Made by a program: the position numbers and the translations under genes. This document shows, piece by piece, positions 48,501-56,638 of a stretch of 64,000 nucleotides of DNA. Position 1 is the first letter of the stretch. Each line of letters starts with the position of its first letter. The DNA lies in assembly GCF_040549045.1 (NCBI RefSeq), contig NZ_JBEWTB010000001.1, positions 186,001 through 250,000 on the forward strand, written 5' to 3'. The notes under the pieces are model-generated. The model searched no databases. It was given only the letters and a program-made list of their open reading frames with translations, and had not been told where the DNA came from. The stretch is from Endozoicomonas sp. NE40 (GTDB lineage: Bacteria > Pseudomonadota > Gammaproteobacteria > Pseudomonadales > Endozoicomonadaceae).

Positions 48501-48752
48501 CAAAACTATAGGGCTCAAGCGGAACTGACTTTTCAGTCAGCCATGCAGCAATTAGATCAACAACAAAAGGATTATTCTAAGTTGTTGGCCGTCATGGACG
48601 TCATGGACGTCATGATGCCCGGAGAATCAGATGCTCCGACCACCTCTGCAACCCTGTCACAGATCGCCACAGAAGCCCTGTCAGCGAATCCCGGCAATGA
48701 GTTCCCCGACTTAAGAGGCTGGACGGATGATTTGGAAAACGGATTAGTCTGA
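45540..48752 (+). CDS. Large helical-repeat/coiled-coil protein with NLS-like segment
   Basis: A 1070-aa protein without signal peptide. Residues 1-85 are basic and disordered. About 85-545 are helical with TPR-like units (AARLYFAAGDPDSASQIIDE, RKKLDEMAETLKL). A bipartite basic stretch follows at about 553-590 (KPAKKKRSAPSG, then EPKRRRKASSS). From about 610 to 1010 it is a continuous coiled coil, including seven 14-residue repeats (872-969). The architecture is eukaryote-like. No catalytic motif. Lack of a Sec signal with a disordered N-terminus is compatible with type III/IV secretion (inference). The shared upstream block links it to the bZIP gene. Confidence 0.8.
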   Translation: MHTDGTGSAPSSRYWPKPQYRKEQTSGAGHGSRHVRRHEASGVRRDEPDDRKPDTIVTTRYSAPARSPKSEFPSRRGRSDRDISSQIRNVYAACSEDMRSHKFDQARKKLDEMAETLKLTWRHLPFFIKKHELSDEDKKMLQKLGYIDTSLKMIRIYHPSGTETKSTQGDSTPTIKWQTDLSANVLNPELKDCSDTLIFVDYFLLNDELHSDQSEEAALDRLNAARNYLLWTRNSRMIANSIHKRWLDCYEKVCSQLILKDPEFAKSPEGQHAKKIVQITVAVSSAENPEQALKILKQQHKRFLIQGVTPEAVEIMCCGCRAMNEKWRHHPHYKKGSDSVEKQGNTLFYGYDLLLFGFRCRRPIIQGHQSDILNVLAGNIIYLKELGMLAQPYPPVVTDFINEVVTELSPGNVPYEVRKELERIFAERCGILLRRDWLDAVDAVHKGDTEQAKKLVGQTGVYRYERPALMLLRGWIHLREGHSKGAVECLKKFREFDIRTNAHLEAARLYFAAGDPDSASQIIDEARGKVHIIRQMAYDQLSEQIEQARSLKPAKKKRSAPSGQASESPEPKRRRKASSSHKTGSRTVEKTFNTVGVQTDRQHSDGATEALANELKELKLDNEALNTELDENKEAFETLQSRYQESLDNEESYIQQFEALTGKNQLLESDKAALETKIQTLQQNLRSAKELYNQQLNAVQELNSVNESLKMKLLDEQEQSLQTISDLQSLLGVKEEAVASLNADILRDRASHEMALADANTRLNKSDATNSQLKEQVRLLTSKNTLKKHKLKIQKNNNVALNKKIDELEQTNQRQQNEITVKEQAFQQQLADARQTIANQNEKIEQLISKGAEDIKRNMELEELQNNLMKQVSFLENQLAVSKQQVSTLENQLAVSKQQVSTLENQLAVSKQQVSTLENQLAVSKQQVSTLENQLAVSKQQASSLENQLAVSKQQVSTLENQLAVSEQQISSLRQQLEQKDQENKSLQNYRAQAELTFQSAMQQLDQQQKDYSKLLAVMDVMDVMMPGESDAPTTSATLSQIATEALSANPGNEFPDLRGWTDDLENGLV
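48153..48446 (+). repeat. Seven tandem 42-bp repeats within the coiled-coil gene
   Basis: Exactly 7 x 42 bp encoding VSTLENQLAVSKQQ (first unit VSF, sixth ASS, seventh ending SEQQ). 14 residues equal two heptads, so any gain or loss of a unit preserves the coiled coil. Near-identity of the units at DNA level implies recent expansion. Confidence 0.95.
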
Positions 48753-48796
48753 AGCGACAAAATAAACAAGTACATCAAAACCCTTCGATTCAAACA

Positions 48797-49307
48797 TTGT
48801 ACGACGCGCGTCACAAGATGTATCCGGGTCCGCCAGAGAAACCTTGCAAGTGTCTTTTATCAGCTGCCCATAATGAAATAAGCCCTCGTCAGCGACGCGG
48901 CAGAAATAAACGGGCGCATGAGGAAGAAAGGGGCTGGTCATGCGTCCCGATGGCACCCGCAAAAATGCCGGGAAAAGCCAGAAGAAACAGCAGACCCGCC
49001 TCAGCCCGGGTGAGAAAAAAGACCGCAAGCGCATGTCGGCATGAAAAAGGCGATGATGCGGTCGAAAACTGGGTAGCAGAACGCGCCCTCAAAGTCCTGT
49101 GTGGACAGTCTGACAGAGTGGCCAGAGGCATCAGGCAAAGTGCCAGCAAGAGAGGTCTGAAAAAAAGGGAGGCTATCGATAAATGCGCCAGCTACCTGAT
49201 CAACGACCGGATGGACATCACAGGTGCAGGGGGCGCGGATGACTGCCCATTGCGCCATCTGCTCATAGACAACACCCTGTCACCTTAATATCCTGACGTT
49301 TCCCATC
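48797..49307 (+). pseudogene. Decayed ISKra4-type transposase
   Basis: The frame contains VENWVAERALKVLCGQ, then VARGIRQSASKRGLKKREAI and KCASYLINDRMDITGAG. I recognise these as the middle and C-terminal parts of ISKra4-family transposases. The block PIASGVIEGACRHL expected before INDRMDIT is missing, so an internal deletion joined YL to INDRM. The last 75 bp (49233-49307) repeat 6045-6120. The remaining 49308-49575 shows no gene. Confidence 0.6.
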
Positions 49308-49575
49308 AACTGACTATTAACCTGACTATGAAAAGAGGAGGAACGACAGCTTATGTGTGAATTAAATTTCGCGCACTTCTTTGGTTATGCGCACAGCTCA
49401 AGCTTTACCGGTATCGTGCTGCGATAACCTCTGCTTGAGCGAAGACTTTAACATTCAGACCAGATTTTCTTCACTCTGGCTTACCCGGTTATCGTCAGCA
49501 ATGTATGACGATCGGCACTCCTTTATCTGAAAAAAACATTTGCAGATAAGAGCGCCTGTAAAACTTGAGTAAGCA

Positions 49576-51327
49576 ATGAGCACTTTACTATCTGCACAAT
49601 CTGTCTCTTACGACCTGACTTCAGGCCCACTGCTTGAAGGGATCTCTTTCACCCTGAAGAAAGGCGACCGGATTGGCCTTATTGGCCACAACGGCTGTGG
49701 CAAAAGTACCCTTCTTAAACTGCTAAGCGGCGACCTGAATGCCCTTTCCGGCTCTGTCTCCCAGTCCAGTCAGTGTCTGATGGAACGGGTTGAACAACAC
49801 CTTCCTGAAACTATTGAACATCTATCCATGTTTGACGCAGTAGCGGCACAGCTGCCTGAGAGCCTGCGTATTGCTGAAGGCTGGCGCATAGAACGGTTGC
49901 TGGCAGACATGGGGTTTGACGACTCCGACTGGCAACTGACCGCCGGAACCCTGAGTGGCGGACAGCACACCCGCCTGTTGCTGGCCCGGGCGCTCATTAA
50001 TCAGCCGGATCTGTTATTGCTGGACGAACCCAGTAACCATCTGGATCTGCCTACGCTCCTGTGGCTGGAAAACTTTCTGAGACACTGGCAGGGCAGCTTT
50101 GTGCTGGTATCTCACGACCAGCGTCTGCTGGATAACGTCACCAACTGCACCTGGATTATGCGGGATAAAACCCTGCAGTTTTTCCGCCTGCCCTGCTCTT
50201 CAGCACGGAAAGCTCTGGCGGAAAAAGATGAAACCGATGAGCTTCGCCATCAATCCGAACAGAAGGAAATTGACCGGGTTGAAAAGAGTGCCAGACGTCT
50301 GGCGTTATGGGGGCAGGTGTACGACAACGAAGACCTTTCCCGCAAAGCCAAAAACATGGAAAAACGGGTTGAACGCCTCAAAGACGAACAGACTGAGTTA
50401 ACGGCCGGGACGCCCTGGCGTCTGAGCCTGACCGGGGAGGCTCTGCCTGCTGACCGGCTGCTAAGCCTTACCAGCCTGGATGTGCAACCTGCAACCGATG
50501 CACCGACACTGTTCCATATTCTCGATCAGCAGCTGAAAAGCGGAGACCGGGTGGCTATTGTCGGGCGCAACGGCTGTGGTAAATCCTCTTTACTGCGACG
50601 GTTGTGGGCTGTGTATCAGACATCTGCCGAGTACAGTCCCGGTAAAACCATCCAGTTTCACCCCCGCTGTCGTCTGGGTTATTACGACCAGAGCCTGCAA
50701 CAGCTTAACGACAATGACAGCCTGCTGGATGCCCTGCGTCACTTTGCGCCACTGCCGGACAGGGAGCGAAAAATGGCGCTGATCAGTGCCGGTTTCCCCT
50801 ATCTCAGGCACACACAGAAAGTCCGGGAACTCAGTGGTGGCGAGCGTTCCCGACTGTTGTTTATTGGCCTGACCCTGGCTAACCATCATCTGCTGTTTCT
50901 GGATGAGCCTACTAACCATCTGGACCTGGAAGGCAAGGAAGAGCTGGCAGAAACCCTCAGCCAGTTTGCCGGTGGTTTTATACTGGTCAGTCATGACCGT
51001 GACCTGATTGAAAAAAGCTGTAACCGGTACTGGCTTGTAGACGACCATCGTCTGGAAGAGTGGCTGGACCCTGAGGCGATGTATACGGCGATGGGCGCAG
51101 AACAGACGGTTTCATTGCAGCAGGATGATGCGCTTCCGACCCCGGATGTGAATGCTGTCCAGACAGCAGAAACCAGCCATGAGGACGCCCTGTTTGAACA
51201 GCTGATCGATCTGGAAGCCCGACTGGAGGCTGACCTCGAACGCAAACCGAAACATCAGAAACCGAGGCTGCAACAGGAGTGGCGGGAAGCCATTGCCCAA
51301 ATCACTGCCCGGCTTGGACTGGAGTAA
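49576..51327 (+). CDS. ABC-F family ATPase
   Basis: A 583-aa soluble protein with two ABC cassettes and no membrane segments, the ABC-F layout (ribosome-associated translation factors or resistance proteins). Cassette 1: Walker A GHNGCGKST (37-45), signature LSGGQ, Walker B LLLLDEPSNHLDLP. Cassette 2: Walker A GRNGCGKSS, signature LSGGE, Walker B LLFLDEPTNHLDLEG. A charged linker (RHQSEQKEIDRVEKSARRL) sits between, as in Uup/EttA-type proteins. The exact subgroup cannot be decided by eye. A methyltransferase gene follows after 5 bp. Confidence 0.9.
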   Translation: MSTLLSAQSVSYDLTSGPLLEGISFTLKKGDRIGLIGHNGCGKSTLLKLLSGDLNALSGSVSQSSQCLMERVEQHLPETIEHLSMFDAVAAQLPESLRIAEGWRIERLLADMGFDDSDWQLTAGTLSGGQHTRLLLARALINQPDLLLLDEPSNHLDLPTLLWLENFLRHWQGSFVLVSHDQRLLDNVTNCTWIMRDKTLQFFRLPCSSARKALAEKDETDELRHQSEQKEIDRVEKSARRLALWGQVYDNEDLSRKAKNMEKRVERLKDEQTELTAGTPWRLSLTGEALPADRLLSLTSLDVQPATDAPTLFHILDQQLKSGDRVAIVGRNGCGKSSLLRRLWAVYQTSAEYSPGKTIQFHPRCRLGYYDQSLQQLNDNDSLLDALRHFAPLPDRERKMALISAGFPYLRHTQKVRELSGGERSRLLFIGLTLANHHLLFLDEPTNHLDLEGKEELAETLSQFAGGFILVSHDRDLIEKSCNRYWLVDDHRLEEWLDPEAMYTAMGAEQTVSLQQDDALPTPDVNAVQTAETSHEDALFEQLIDLEARLEADLERKPKHQKPRLQQEWREAIAQITARLGLE

Positions 51328-51332
51328 ACACT

Positions 51333-52175
51333 ATGAAAAACAGTGACATCAATATGCGTAGTATTAAAGATTATACCCAATCAAACAGAATGGCATGGAA
51401 TCAAATTATGCCAGCACATCAGAAGGCAGCCCGGGCCAGGCTTGATGAAGCCTTCAAAAATAGCAGTCATAGCGTTATTAAAAGCCCGGAAATGGATGAG
51501 TGGAGAAAACTCGACTTCAAAGGGAAAGATATTGCACACCTCTGTTGTAATAATGGCATCGAGTTAATGTCTCTGAAAAATATGGGGGCTGGTCACTGTG
51601 TGGGATTTGATATTTGTGATCTCGCGATAGAAGAAGCCCAACACAGGGCAATGACCTCAAACAATGAATGCCAGTTTGTGTGTACGGATGTTTTTGATAT
51701 TTCGGAAGAATACAATTCAACATTTGATATTGTCTATATCACCATTGGTGCATTGGGCTGGATGCCTGACATTAATGCCTTCTTCAAAAAAGTTAAGGAC
51801 ATTCTGAAGCCAACAGGGGCCATTTTTATCTATGAGATACATCCGGTGACAGAAATGTTGCCTACAGATGGCGATCATGAAGCCCATCCACTTCAGATCA
51901 TGGAACCTTACTTTAAGAATGAGCCCTATGAAGATACTGCTGGCCTGGACTATGTAGGAAAAACCGATGAAGAAACATCGACGCGATACTGGTTCGTCTG
52001 GAAAATCTCAGACATTATGATGGCAATTATTGATCAGGGTTTTAATATTTCGAGATTTGTTGAATACAGCCATGATGTTTCTGAAATGCACAGCCGAAAC
52101 CAGGAAGCGAGTAAAGAAGCAGGTATTGAAATACCGATGAGTTATATCCTGGTAGCGAATGGAAGTGCTACATAG
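51333..52175 (+). CDS. SAM-dependent class I methyltransferase
   Basis: The ATG at 51333 has GGAG eight bases upstream; 280 aa. The Rossmann core shows motif I as IAHLCCNNGIELMSL (LGCGxG variant), VGFDICDLAIEEAQ (acidic ribose-binding position), VCTDVFDI, and DIVYITIGALGWMPDI. The substrate is unknown. It is co-transcribed with the ABC-F ATPase; whether it methylates a ribosomal or small-molecule target cannot be told. Confidence 0.8.
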   Translation: MKNSDINMRSIKDYTQSNRMAWNQIMPAHQKAARARLDEAFKNSSHSVIKSPEMDEWRKLDFKGKDIAHLCCNNGIELMSLKNMGAGHCVGFDICDLAIEEAQHRAMTSNNECQFVCTDVFDISEEYNSTFDIVYITIGALGWMPDINAFFKKVKDILKPTGAIFIYEIHPVTEMLPTDGDHEAHPLQIMEPYFKNEPYEDTAGLDYVGKTDEETSTRYWFVWKISDIMMAIIDQGFNISRFVEYSHDVSEMHSRNQEASKEAGIEIPMSYILVANGSAT

Positions 52176-52187
52176 CAAACAGTTCCC

Positions 52188-52220
52188 GGCCGTGCCAACC
52201 CTTGCAGGGCAGGCACGGCC
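52188..52220. terminator. Stem-loop after the methyltransferase gene
   Basis: Perfect GGCCGTGCC...GGCACGGCC stem with an inner CCCTTGCAGGG-like loop, followed by TAATAAT. It is shared by convergent sequence on the other strand. Confidence 0.6.
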
Positions 52221-52243
52221 TAATAATCAACGATTACCGTTGA

Positions 52244-52563
52244 TCAGTCGTGTTTACGCCAGCCATTCGTGTAAGGGAAATTCTGCTTATTCCAGCCCCA
52301 CCTGGACGGCTCGTTCTTCGCGTTCCACTGGTCGAAATCTTTCTGCAGACGTTTTGCTTCCTCGATGTGTTTGAACTTTTCAAGGTCTTCTTCTTTGGCT
52401 TGCAGAGGGCCATGAATCGCGTTGAATGGTACAAACAGAAAGAAAGGCTCGTCCTTTCGCTTCTCGATGTAATCGATGGCTTCTGAACCAAAGCGGTCGG
52501 TCAGGTATTCATCAAAGTTTGGCACCGGCTCATCATTGCGATAAATACGGGGCCTGTGGAAGA
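52244..52563 (-). pseudogene. C-terminal fragment of a sulfatase
   Basis: Residues GFFHRPRIYRNDEPVPNFDE, then YLTDRFGSEAIDYIEKRKDE and PFFLFVPFNAIHGPLQA match the arylsulfatase family region after the catalytic N-terminus. The catalytic CxPSR segment and the C-terminus are absent. It is a decayed passenger, of note next to the FGE-like gene only in family terms. Confidence 0.7.
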
Positions 52564-52588
52564 ACCCTCGAAAATGACGAGTGGGAAT

Positions 52589-52907
52589 TCAATGCACGAT
52601 ATCAGGCTCTGACTGCACCACCCTTTCCTGATTCAGCTCCTCCCCCTCGTCACTCCAAAAGCGTTGCTTCACATGGTCTTCCAATATTCGCGCCATGGAC
52701 TCTACATCAATCTCATTCAGGCCAATGTTCTTGGCGTTTACGGCGACATGGTTGGCGAGCAAGGTGTAAAGGGATATACCTCGCCCTTTGCCCAGGTATT
52801 TTTTGGAATAGCGTGACTGAATAAACCCCAAAAATGACTTTAGTAATTACTGGAATATCGTAAGTAGTACTGTCAAGCCTGAGTTTTTGGCCACTCCCCC
52901 AGCTCAA
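52589..52907 (-). pseudogene. Tn3-family transposase fragment (C-terminal part), frameshifted
   Basis: GQKLRLDSTTYD in one frame and SRYSKKYLGKGRGISLYTLL then ANHVAVNAKNIGLNE in another match the Tn3 transposase order DGQkf...aRySpKYFG...gv.aYTLvANHVp.nariIGanE. A frame change separates them. Confidence 0.6.
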
Positions 52908-52922
52908 TCAGAACCTGGCTTT

Positions 52923-53108
52923 ATGGATAATATTTTTGATCTTGATGAGGCAAAGCATCGAATTCTAGCTGGATTTACAAGTGAAGAGTTAGCGAAACTT
53001 GCAGATTTAAACCATATCACCAAAGATGACATAGATAAGGTATCATTAATAAGCCCATCTAAAGCGATCCCTGTAGAGCTTACATACAGTCAAAAATATC
53101 TTTCATAA
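52923..53108 (+). CDS. Small hypothetical protein (61 aa)
   Basis: MDNIFDLDEAKHRILAGFTS, then EELAKLADLNHITKDDIDKV. An acidic helical peptide with no recognised domain and no clear ribosome-binding site. The stem-loop directly after it (53127-53148) is weak support for a real transcript; it may instead be the tail of a lost gene. Confidence 0.3.
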   Translation: MDNIFDLDEAKHRILAGFTSEELAKLADLNHITKDDIDKVSLISPSKAIPVELTYSQKYLS

Positions 53109-53126
53109 AAGTTTGTTCTTGTTCAT

Positions 53127-53148
53127 TCTGCCCACATTAGTGGGCAGA
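53127..53148. terminator. Stem-loop between convergent genes
   Basis: Perfect 9-bp stem TCTGCCCAC-ATTA-GTGGGCAGA three bases from the stop of the acyltransferase gene, without a long U-tract. Confidence 0.6.
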
Positions 53149-53151
53149 TTC

Positions 53152-53604
53152 TCATAGTTCTCTCAACAGTTTTGCAGGGTTTCCAGCATAAACCCCTTTT
53201 TTATGTATCGATTTAGTAACAACACTGCCAGCGCCAATAACTGTCCCACTGCAAATCTCTTCAGCGAGAATAATTGCTCCGCTACCTATAGTTACATCAT
53301 CACCTAAAATAATCTCCATCCAGCTTTCAGGATCAGGGTTAGGCTCACCACTCTTAAACAAATCGTTAGCGAAAGTTACGCTGTGTGCAATAAAGCACCT
53401 CTTGCCCATTGTTACATTTTCGCAGATGAAAGTATGTGACTGTATACGAGAGCTATCTCCTATTTTGCATCCTTTCTGTATTTCAGTGAACGGGCCAATG
53501 AATACATTATCTCCAAGCATGCATTCATAGATATTTGCTGGCTCGATAATCACCACTCCATCACCTGCTTCGACATCCCGAATGGCTGAGCAAATTTTTT
53601 TCAT
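53152..53604 (-). CDS. Left-handed beta-helix (hexapeptide-repeat) acyltransferase
   Basis: ATG 53604 (MKKICSAIRDVEAGDGVVII) is preferred over an ATG five codons upstream. The 150-aa product is a run of hexapeptide repeats (VIIEPANIYECMLGDNVFIG, IILGDDVTIGSGAIILAEEI, then GTVIGAGSVVTKSI) ending in YAGNPAKLLREL, typical of sugar N/O-acetyltransferases such as the FdtC/WlbB type. His in IAHSVTFANDLF may be the catalytic base region. No sugar-biosynthesis genes are nearby, and it sits among transposon debris, suggesting horizontal acquisition. Confidence 0.8.
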   Translation of the reverse strand: MKKICSAIRDVEAGDGVVIIEPANIYECMLGDNVFIGPFTEIQKGCKIGDSSRIQSHTFICENVTMGKRCFIAHSVTFANDLFKSGEPNPDPESWMEIILGDDVTIGSGAIILAEEICSGTVIGAGSVVTKSIHKKGVYAGNPAKLLREL

Positions 53605-53789
53605 GTAAATCCATCCCAAAGCATATGGTACTATTTAGGCAGAAATGCTTAATAACTTAATGACAGTCCAGTTCGCCTCTCAGCAGCTTACAGTAGGGAG
53701 AGAACTTACAATGTAGCTGGAAGCTGCCAAAACTTGAGACCAAGTTTCTATTTCCTGCCATATTTTCGCAAGCCCTATGGCGCTAAATG

Positions 53790-54517
53790 TTAGTTATTGA
53801 GTAATCCAAGCTGTGTCCACAATAGTGTGTTTAATTTTAAAATCAATATCTTATGCGTAATGTGGCTGCATTTTCCCGATTTAATGGCCAACCCTCGAAT
53901 AGTGCTATCGGTGGTTGTGAATTTTTGCCCGTCTGTATCTGCCAGTACCTTTTCGCTCATGAGATTCCACTGTTTGAAAATTGGCAGCGAGTGAATATGG
54001 TTGCTGACTATATCATTAGCCTCACACAGGGTATCAACACGAACAAAATCCTCCCGTATGGAGCGTAACTGGTTCAATTCGAGATCCGACATATCAGCCA
54101 TTTTAAGAGCGCCAAATCCAAAGGCTTCTGAAAGCAAGCAAGCGTTTATCACCAGTGGTAAAGGGTTTTTTCGTTTGGTGTAGCGATCCTTCATGTGGGT
54201 AAAGCTATCCCACATGCCGATTCGGTCACCAACAAACATTACGATATTGGCTATTTCAGCTTATCGAAGGACTCCCCATCCAGAAATTCAGCCAGTACAG
54301 AGAATTGTTCTTTCGGCAGAATGCCATAGGCAACGCAACGGCGTTCAGTTCTTCCTGAGTCAGGTTTGAGTTCCGAACAGGGAACCATTTCAGAAATTTA
54401 GCCAACTTTGGGAAGTCCGTGACGACTTTGGAACTGTGTTCCATTTGTTCCGTTGAAGCGTGGACTTTGCCTGCATCAATAATTGTTCGCATGCGGTAAC
54501 AGAAGCTGATGATCAGG
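53790..54517 (-). pseudogene. Tn3-family transposase fragments (central part), disrupted
   Basis: Reading on the minus strand: AGKVHASTEQMEHSSKVVTD, FPKLAKFLKWF, then in another frame LPKEQFSVLAEFLDGESFDK up to a stop. After it comes MWDSFTHMKDRYTKR..., LVINACLLSEAFGFGALKMA, LNQLRSIREDFVRVDTLCEA, and VLADTDGQKF. These are successive Tn3 transposase blocks with a large internal deletion and frameshifts. 53605-53789 between this and the acyltransferase shows no gene. Confidence 0.7.
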
Positions 54518-54659
54518 TTATACCAATCATACGAAATAACTATTGTCGATGCCTGTTGCGACTCTTGGAATAAGCTGGTTGCAGAGACTGGTCGAATAGC
54601 CAGCCTCTGCTTTCGGAGCTGGGCGGTTATCGAATAGTTATTTTGTGCGATTGGTATAA
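54518..54659. mobile_element. MITE (about 140 bp) with TACCAATC ends, inserted in Tn3 remnant
   Basis: The left end TTATACCAATCATACGAAAT and the reverse complement of the right end TTATACCAATCGCACAAAAT match at nearly all positions over 25 bp (ATAACTAT follows in both). The interior also pairs (CAGAGACTGG...CCAGCCTCTG-like), so the whole element folds into a long hairpin. A TA or TATA target duplication is possible but cannot be proved without the empty site. Confidence 0.7.
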
Positions 54660-54774
54660 AGCACAAATACGGATACTCAACTGGTATTTTATGCGAAGGT
54701 TTCTTTACTGTTTGAGACAGTGCTGATATAAAATAGATCGCTTGAAACGTTTCTATTATTTCTCCGGAGTCGTT

Positions 54775-55407
54775 ATGAAGAAATCTGTCGCAGGCATTTT
54801 TGCCGGATTTGCCCTGAGCATTTCTATGGGTGTTGTTGCTGATCAGTCGATCCCTGATTCAACGCTGGCTCAGTTCAGAAAAGAAATTCAGCAACAGTCT
54901 GACACTATCAACCTGAGCCAGAAACAGTCTGAAGCACTGTTAAAACTGAAAACCGACCTGTACCGCCATAACCGCAATGTAGAAGCTGTTCATGGTCACG
55001 ACGAACATTCAATGCGCGTTCTTAGTCAGGCCAACCAGGATCGGTACGATGCAGCCTTTGCTGAACTACTGACCAAAAAGCAGCAGAAAGCTGTTCGTGA
55101 TTATGAGCTGGCCCAACTGCGCAAGCAGGTTCCTGCCGATTTCATGAACCGATATGAAAAGCAGGTCAAGGAAAAAGGTAAGGTGATGAGGTTATCCAAA
55201 GCAGAAAGGCAGGCATTGCTTGAAATGAAGATGCACCTGTACACCCAGCAGCAGGCTGCTAATCGCAAATTTCCCCATGACAGAGAGGCTCGTAACGCGG
55301 CCCGCAGAACTAACCGTGAGGCTTACAACGCCAGGTTTGAGCAGATGACTACACAGAAGCAGCGTGAAGCCCTGCAGAAGTGGAGAAGAGCGCAGCGTAA
55401 CGCCTGA
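54775..55407 (+). CDS. Periplasmic Spy/CpxP-like repeat protein
   Basis: ATG 54775 has CCGGAG upstream and begins a signal peptide (MKKSVAGIFAGFALSISMGV). The 210-aa product has two similar helical units: INLSQKQSEALLKLKTDLY...RYDAAFAELLTKKQQKAV and MRLSKAERQALLEMKMHLY...AYNARFEQMTTQKQREAL. The LTKKQ/MTTQKQ ends resemble the LTxxQ motif of Spy/CpxP chaperone-like proteins. Role as envelope-stress chaperone is suggested only by this resemblance. Monocistronic. Confidence 0.65.
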   Translation: MKKSVAGIFAGFALSISMGVVADQSIPDSTLAQFRKEIQQQSDTINLSQKQSEALLKLKTDLYRHNRNVEAVHGHDEHSMRVLSQANQDRYDAAFAELLTKKQQKAVRDYELAQLRKQVPADFMNRYEKQVKEKGKVMRLSKAERQALLEMKMHLYTQQQAANRKFPHDREARNAARRTNREAYNARFEQMTTQKQREALQKWRRAQRNA

Positions 55408-55429
55408 TACCCGGAATGAGAGGCAGGAA

Positions 55430-55470
55430 TCCATCAGGAACAGTGGATTCCTGCTTTCGCGGGGATGACG
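55430..55470. repeat. Dispersed short repeat, copy 3
   Basis: GGATTCCTGCTTTCGCGGGG followed by ATGACGAC; also flanked by GGAATCC, giving GGAATCC...GGATTCC pairing with 55423 onward. Same family as 18421 and 34311. It may terminate the Spy-like gene. Confidence 0.5.
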
Positions 55471-55656
55471 ACAGAATGTCAGTTCCCTGACTATCGACTT
55501 GAGTCAGCATTCTTTCTTTTTTATATAGATTTTTTTGAGATAGTCTAAACGTTTCTATTGTTGAAGTGTCTCACAGCAAACCTTTCCCGCAAAAGAAGCG
55601 CTGACATCTCACATCACTTGCTTTCACCCGACAGACCAATACAGAGTATTCATTGT

Positions 55657-56637
55657 ATGACAGTCGCTATCAGCCAGCCTGTTGAAGCTTTGGAAAAAAT
55701 TGCCATCCTCCGTCAGGAAGTTGGCAAAGTAATCGTCGGTCAGGAAGACCTGGTCGACCGCCTGATTCTGGCCCTGTTGTGTCGGAGCCATGTTCTGATT
55801 GAAGGCATTCCCGGTCTGGCAAAAACCCTGACAGTCAACACCCTGTCCAAAGCCCTCGGGCTCCATTTCAGTCGTATCCAGTTTACACCTGACCTTTTGC
55901 CGGGCGACGTAACCGGTACCCTGATTTACAACCCGTCCACCGGCGAATTTACCGCAGAGAAAGGCCCGGTTTTTGCCAATATCGTTCTGGCTGATGAAAT
56001 CAACCGTTCACCGGCGAAGGTGCAGTCTGCACTGCTGGAGGCGATGCAGGAAAAGCAGGTGACCCTGGGTAAGGAAATCAGTCCGCTGCCACACCCGTTT
56101 CTGGTTCTGGCGACACAGAACCCTGTTGAGCAGGAAGGTACCTACCCACTGCCTGAAGCCCAGGTTGACCGGTTCATGTTCAAACTGAAAGTTGACTACC
56201 CTGCGTTTGACGAAGAGCTGGAAGTAATGCGTCGTATGTCCCGGCCAAAGCAGAACGTTGACGTTAACAGTGTATTGACCAGGGAGGATCTGGAAACCCT
56301 GACGGCACAAATTGAAAACATTCATATGGCTCCGTCACTGGAAAAATATATTGTGCATCTGATTTCTGCGACCCGTAATCCTGAAGAGTACGGGCTGGAT
56401 ATTGCAGATCTGGTGCGTTTCGGCGCTTCTCCGCGAGCCACCATTAACCTGGCTCTGGCGGCTCGTGCGGCGGCTGTGATTAATGGTCGTGACCATGTTC
56501 TGCCTGAAGATATCCGCGCCCTGTCTCCGGATATTCTGCGCCACCGGATTGCCTTGAGCTACAAGGCCGAAGCCAGGGGTATGACATCCGATGCCCTGAT
56601 CGAGCAGATTCTCGTGCAAGTAGCCATTCCCAACTGA
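55657..56637 (+). CDS. moxR: MoxR-family AAA+ ATPase
   Basis: ATG 55657 (MTVAISQPVEALEKIAILRQ) fits the family start better than a TTG 33 codons upstream; 326 aa. Walker A GIPGLAKT, Walker B VLADEINRSPAKVQSALLEA, sensor region ATQNPVEQEGTYPLPEAQVD, and ASPRATINLALAARA. MoxR ATPases act as chaperones for the VWA proteins encoded next to them. First gene of a seven-gene operon, preceded by about 250 bp with no gene beyond the dispersed repeat. Confidence 0.93.
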   Translation: MTVAISQPVEALEKIAILRQEVGKVIVGQEDLVDRLILALLCRSHVLIEGIPGLAKTLTVNTLSKALGLHFSRIQFTPDLLPGDVTGTLIYNPSTGEFTAEKGPVFANIVLADEINRSPAKVQSALLEAMQEKQVTLGKEISPLPHPFLVLATQNPVEQEGTYPLPEAQVDRFMFKLKVDYPAFDEELEVMRRMSRPKQNVDVNSVLTREDLETLTAQIENIHMAPSLEKYIVHLISATRNPEEYGLDIADLVRFGASPRATINLALAARAAAVINGRDHVLPEDIRALSPDILRHRIALSYKAEARGMTSDALIEQILVQVAIPN

Positions 56638-56638
56638 T

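Noticed and set aside
48797..49288. 163-aa open frame as an intact gene
   Set aside because: Only its second half matches a transposase, with an internal deletion; the first half is not protein-like. Annotated as a remnant.
52426..52824. Plus-strand 132-codon frame
   Set aside because: It is antisense to recognisable sulfatase and Tn3 transposase fragments.
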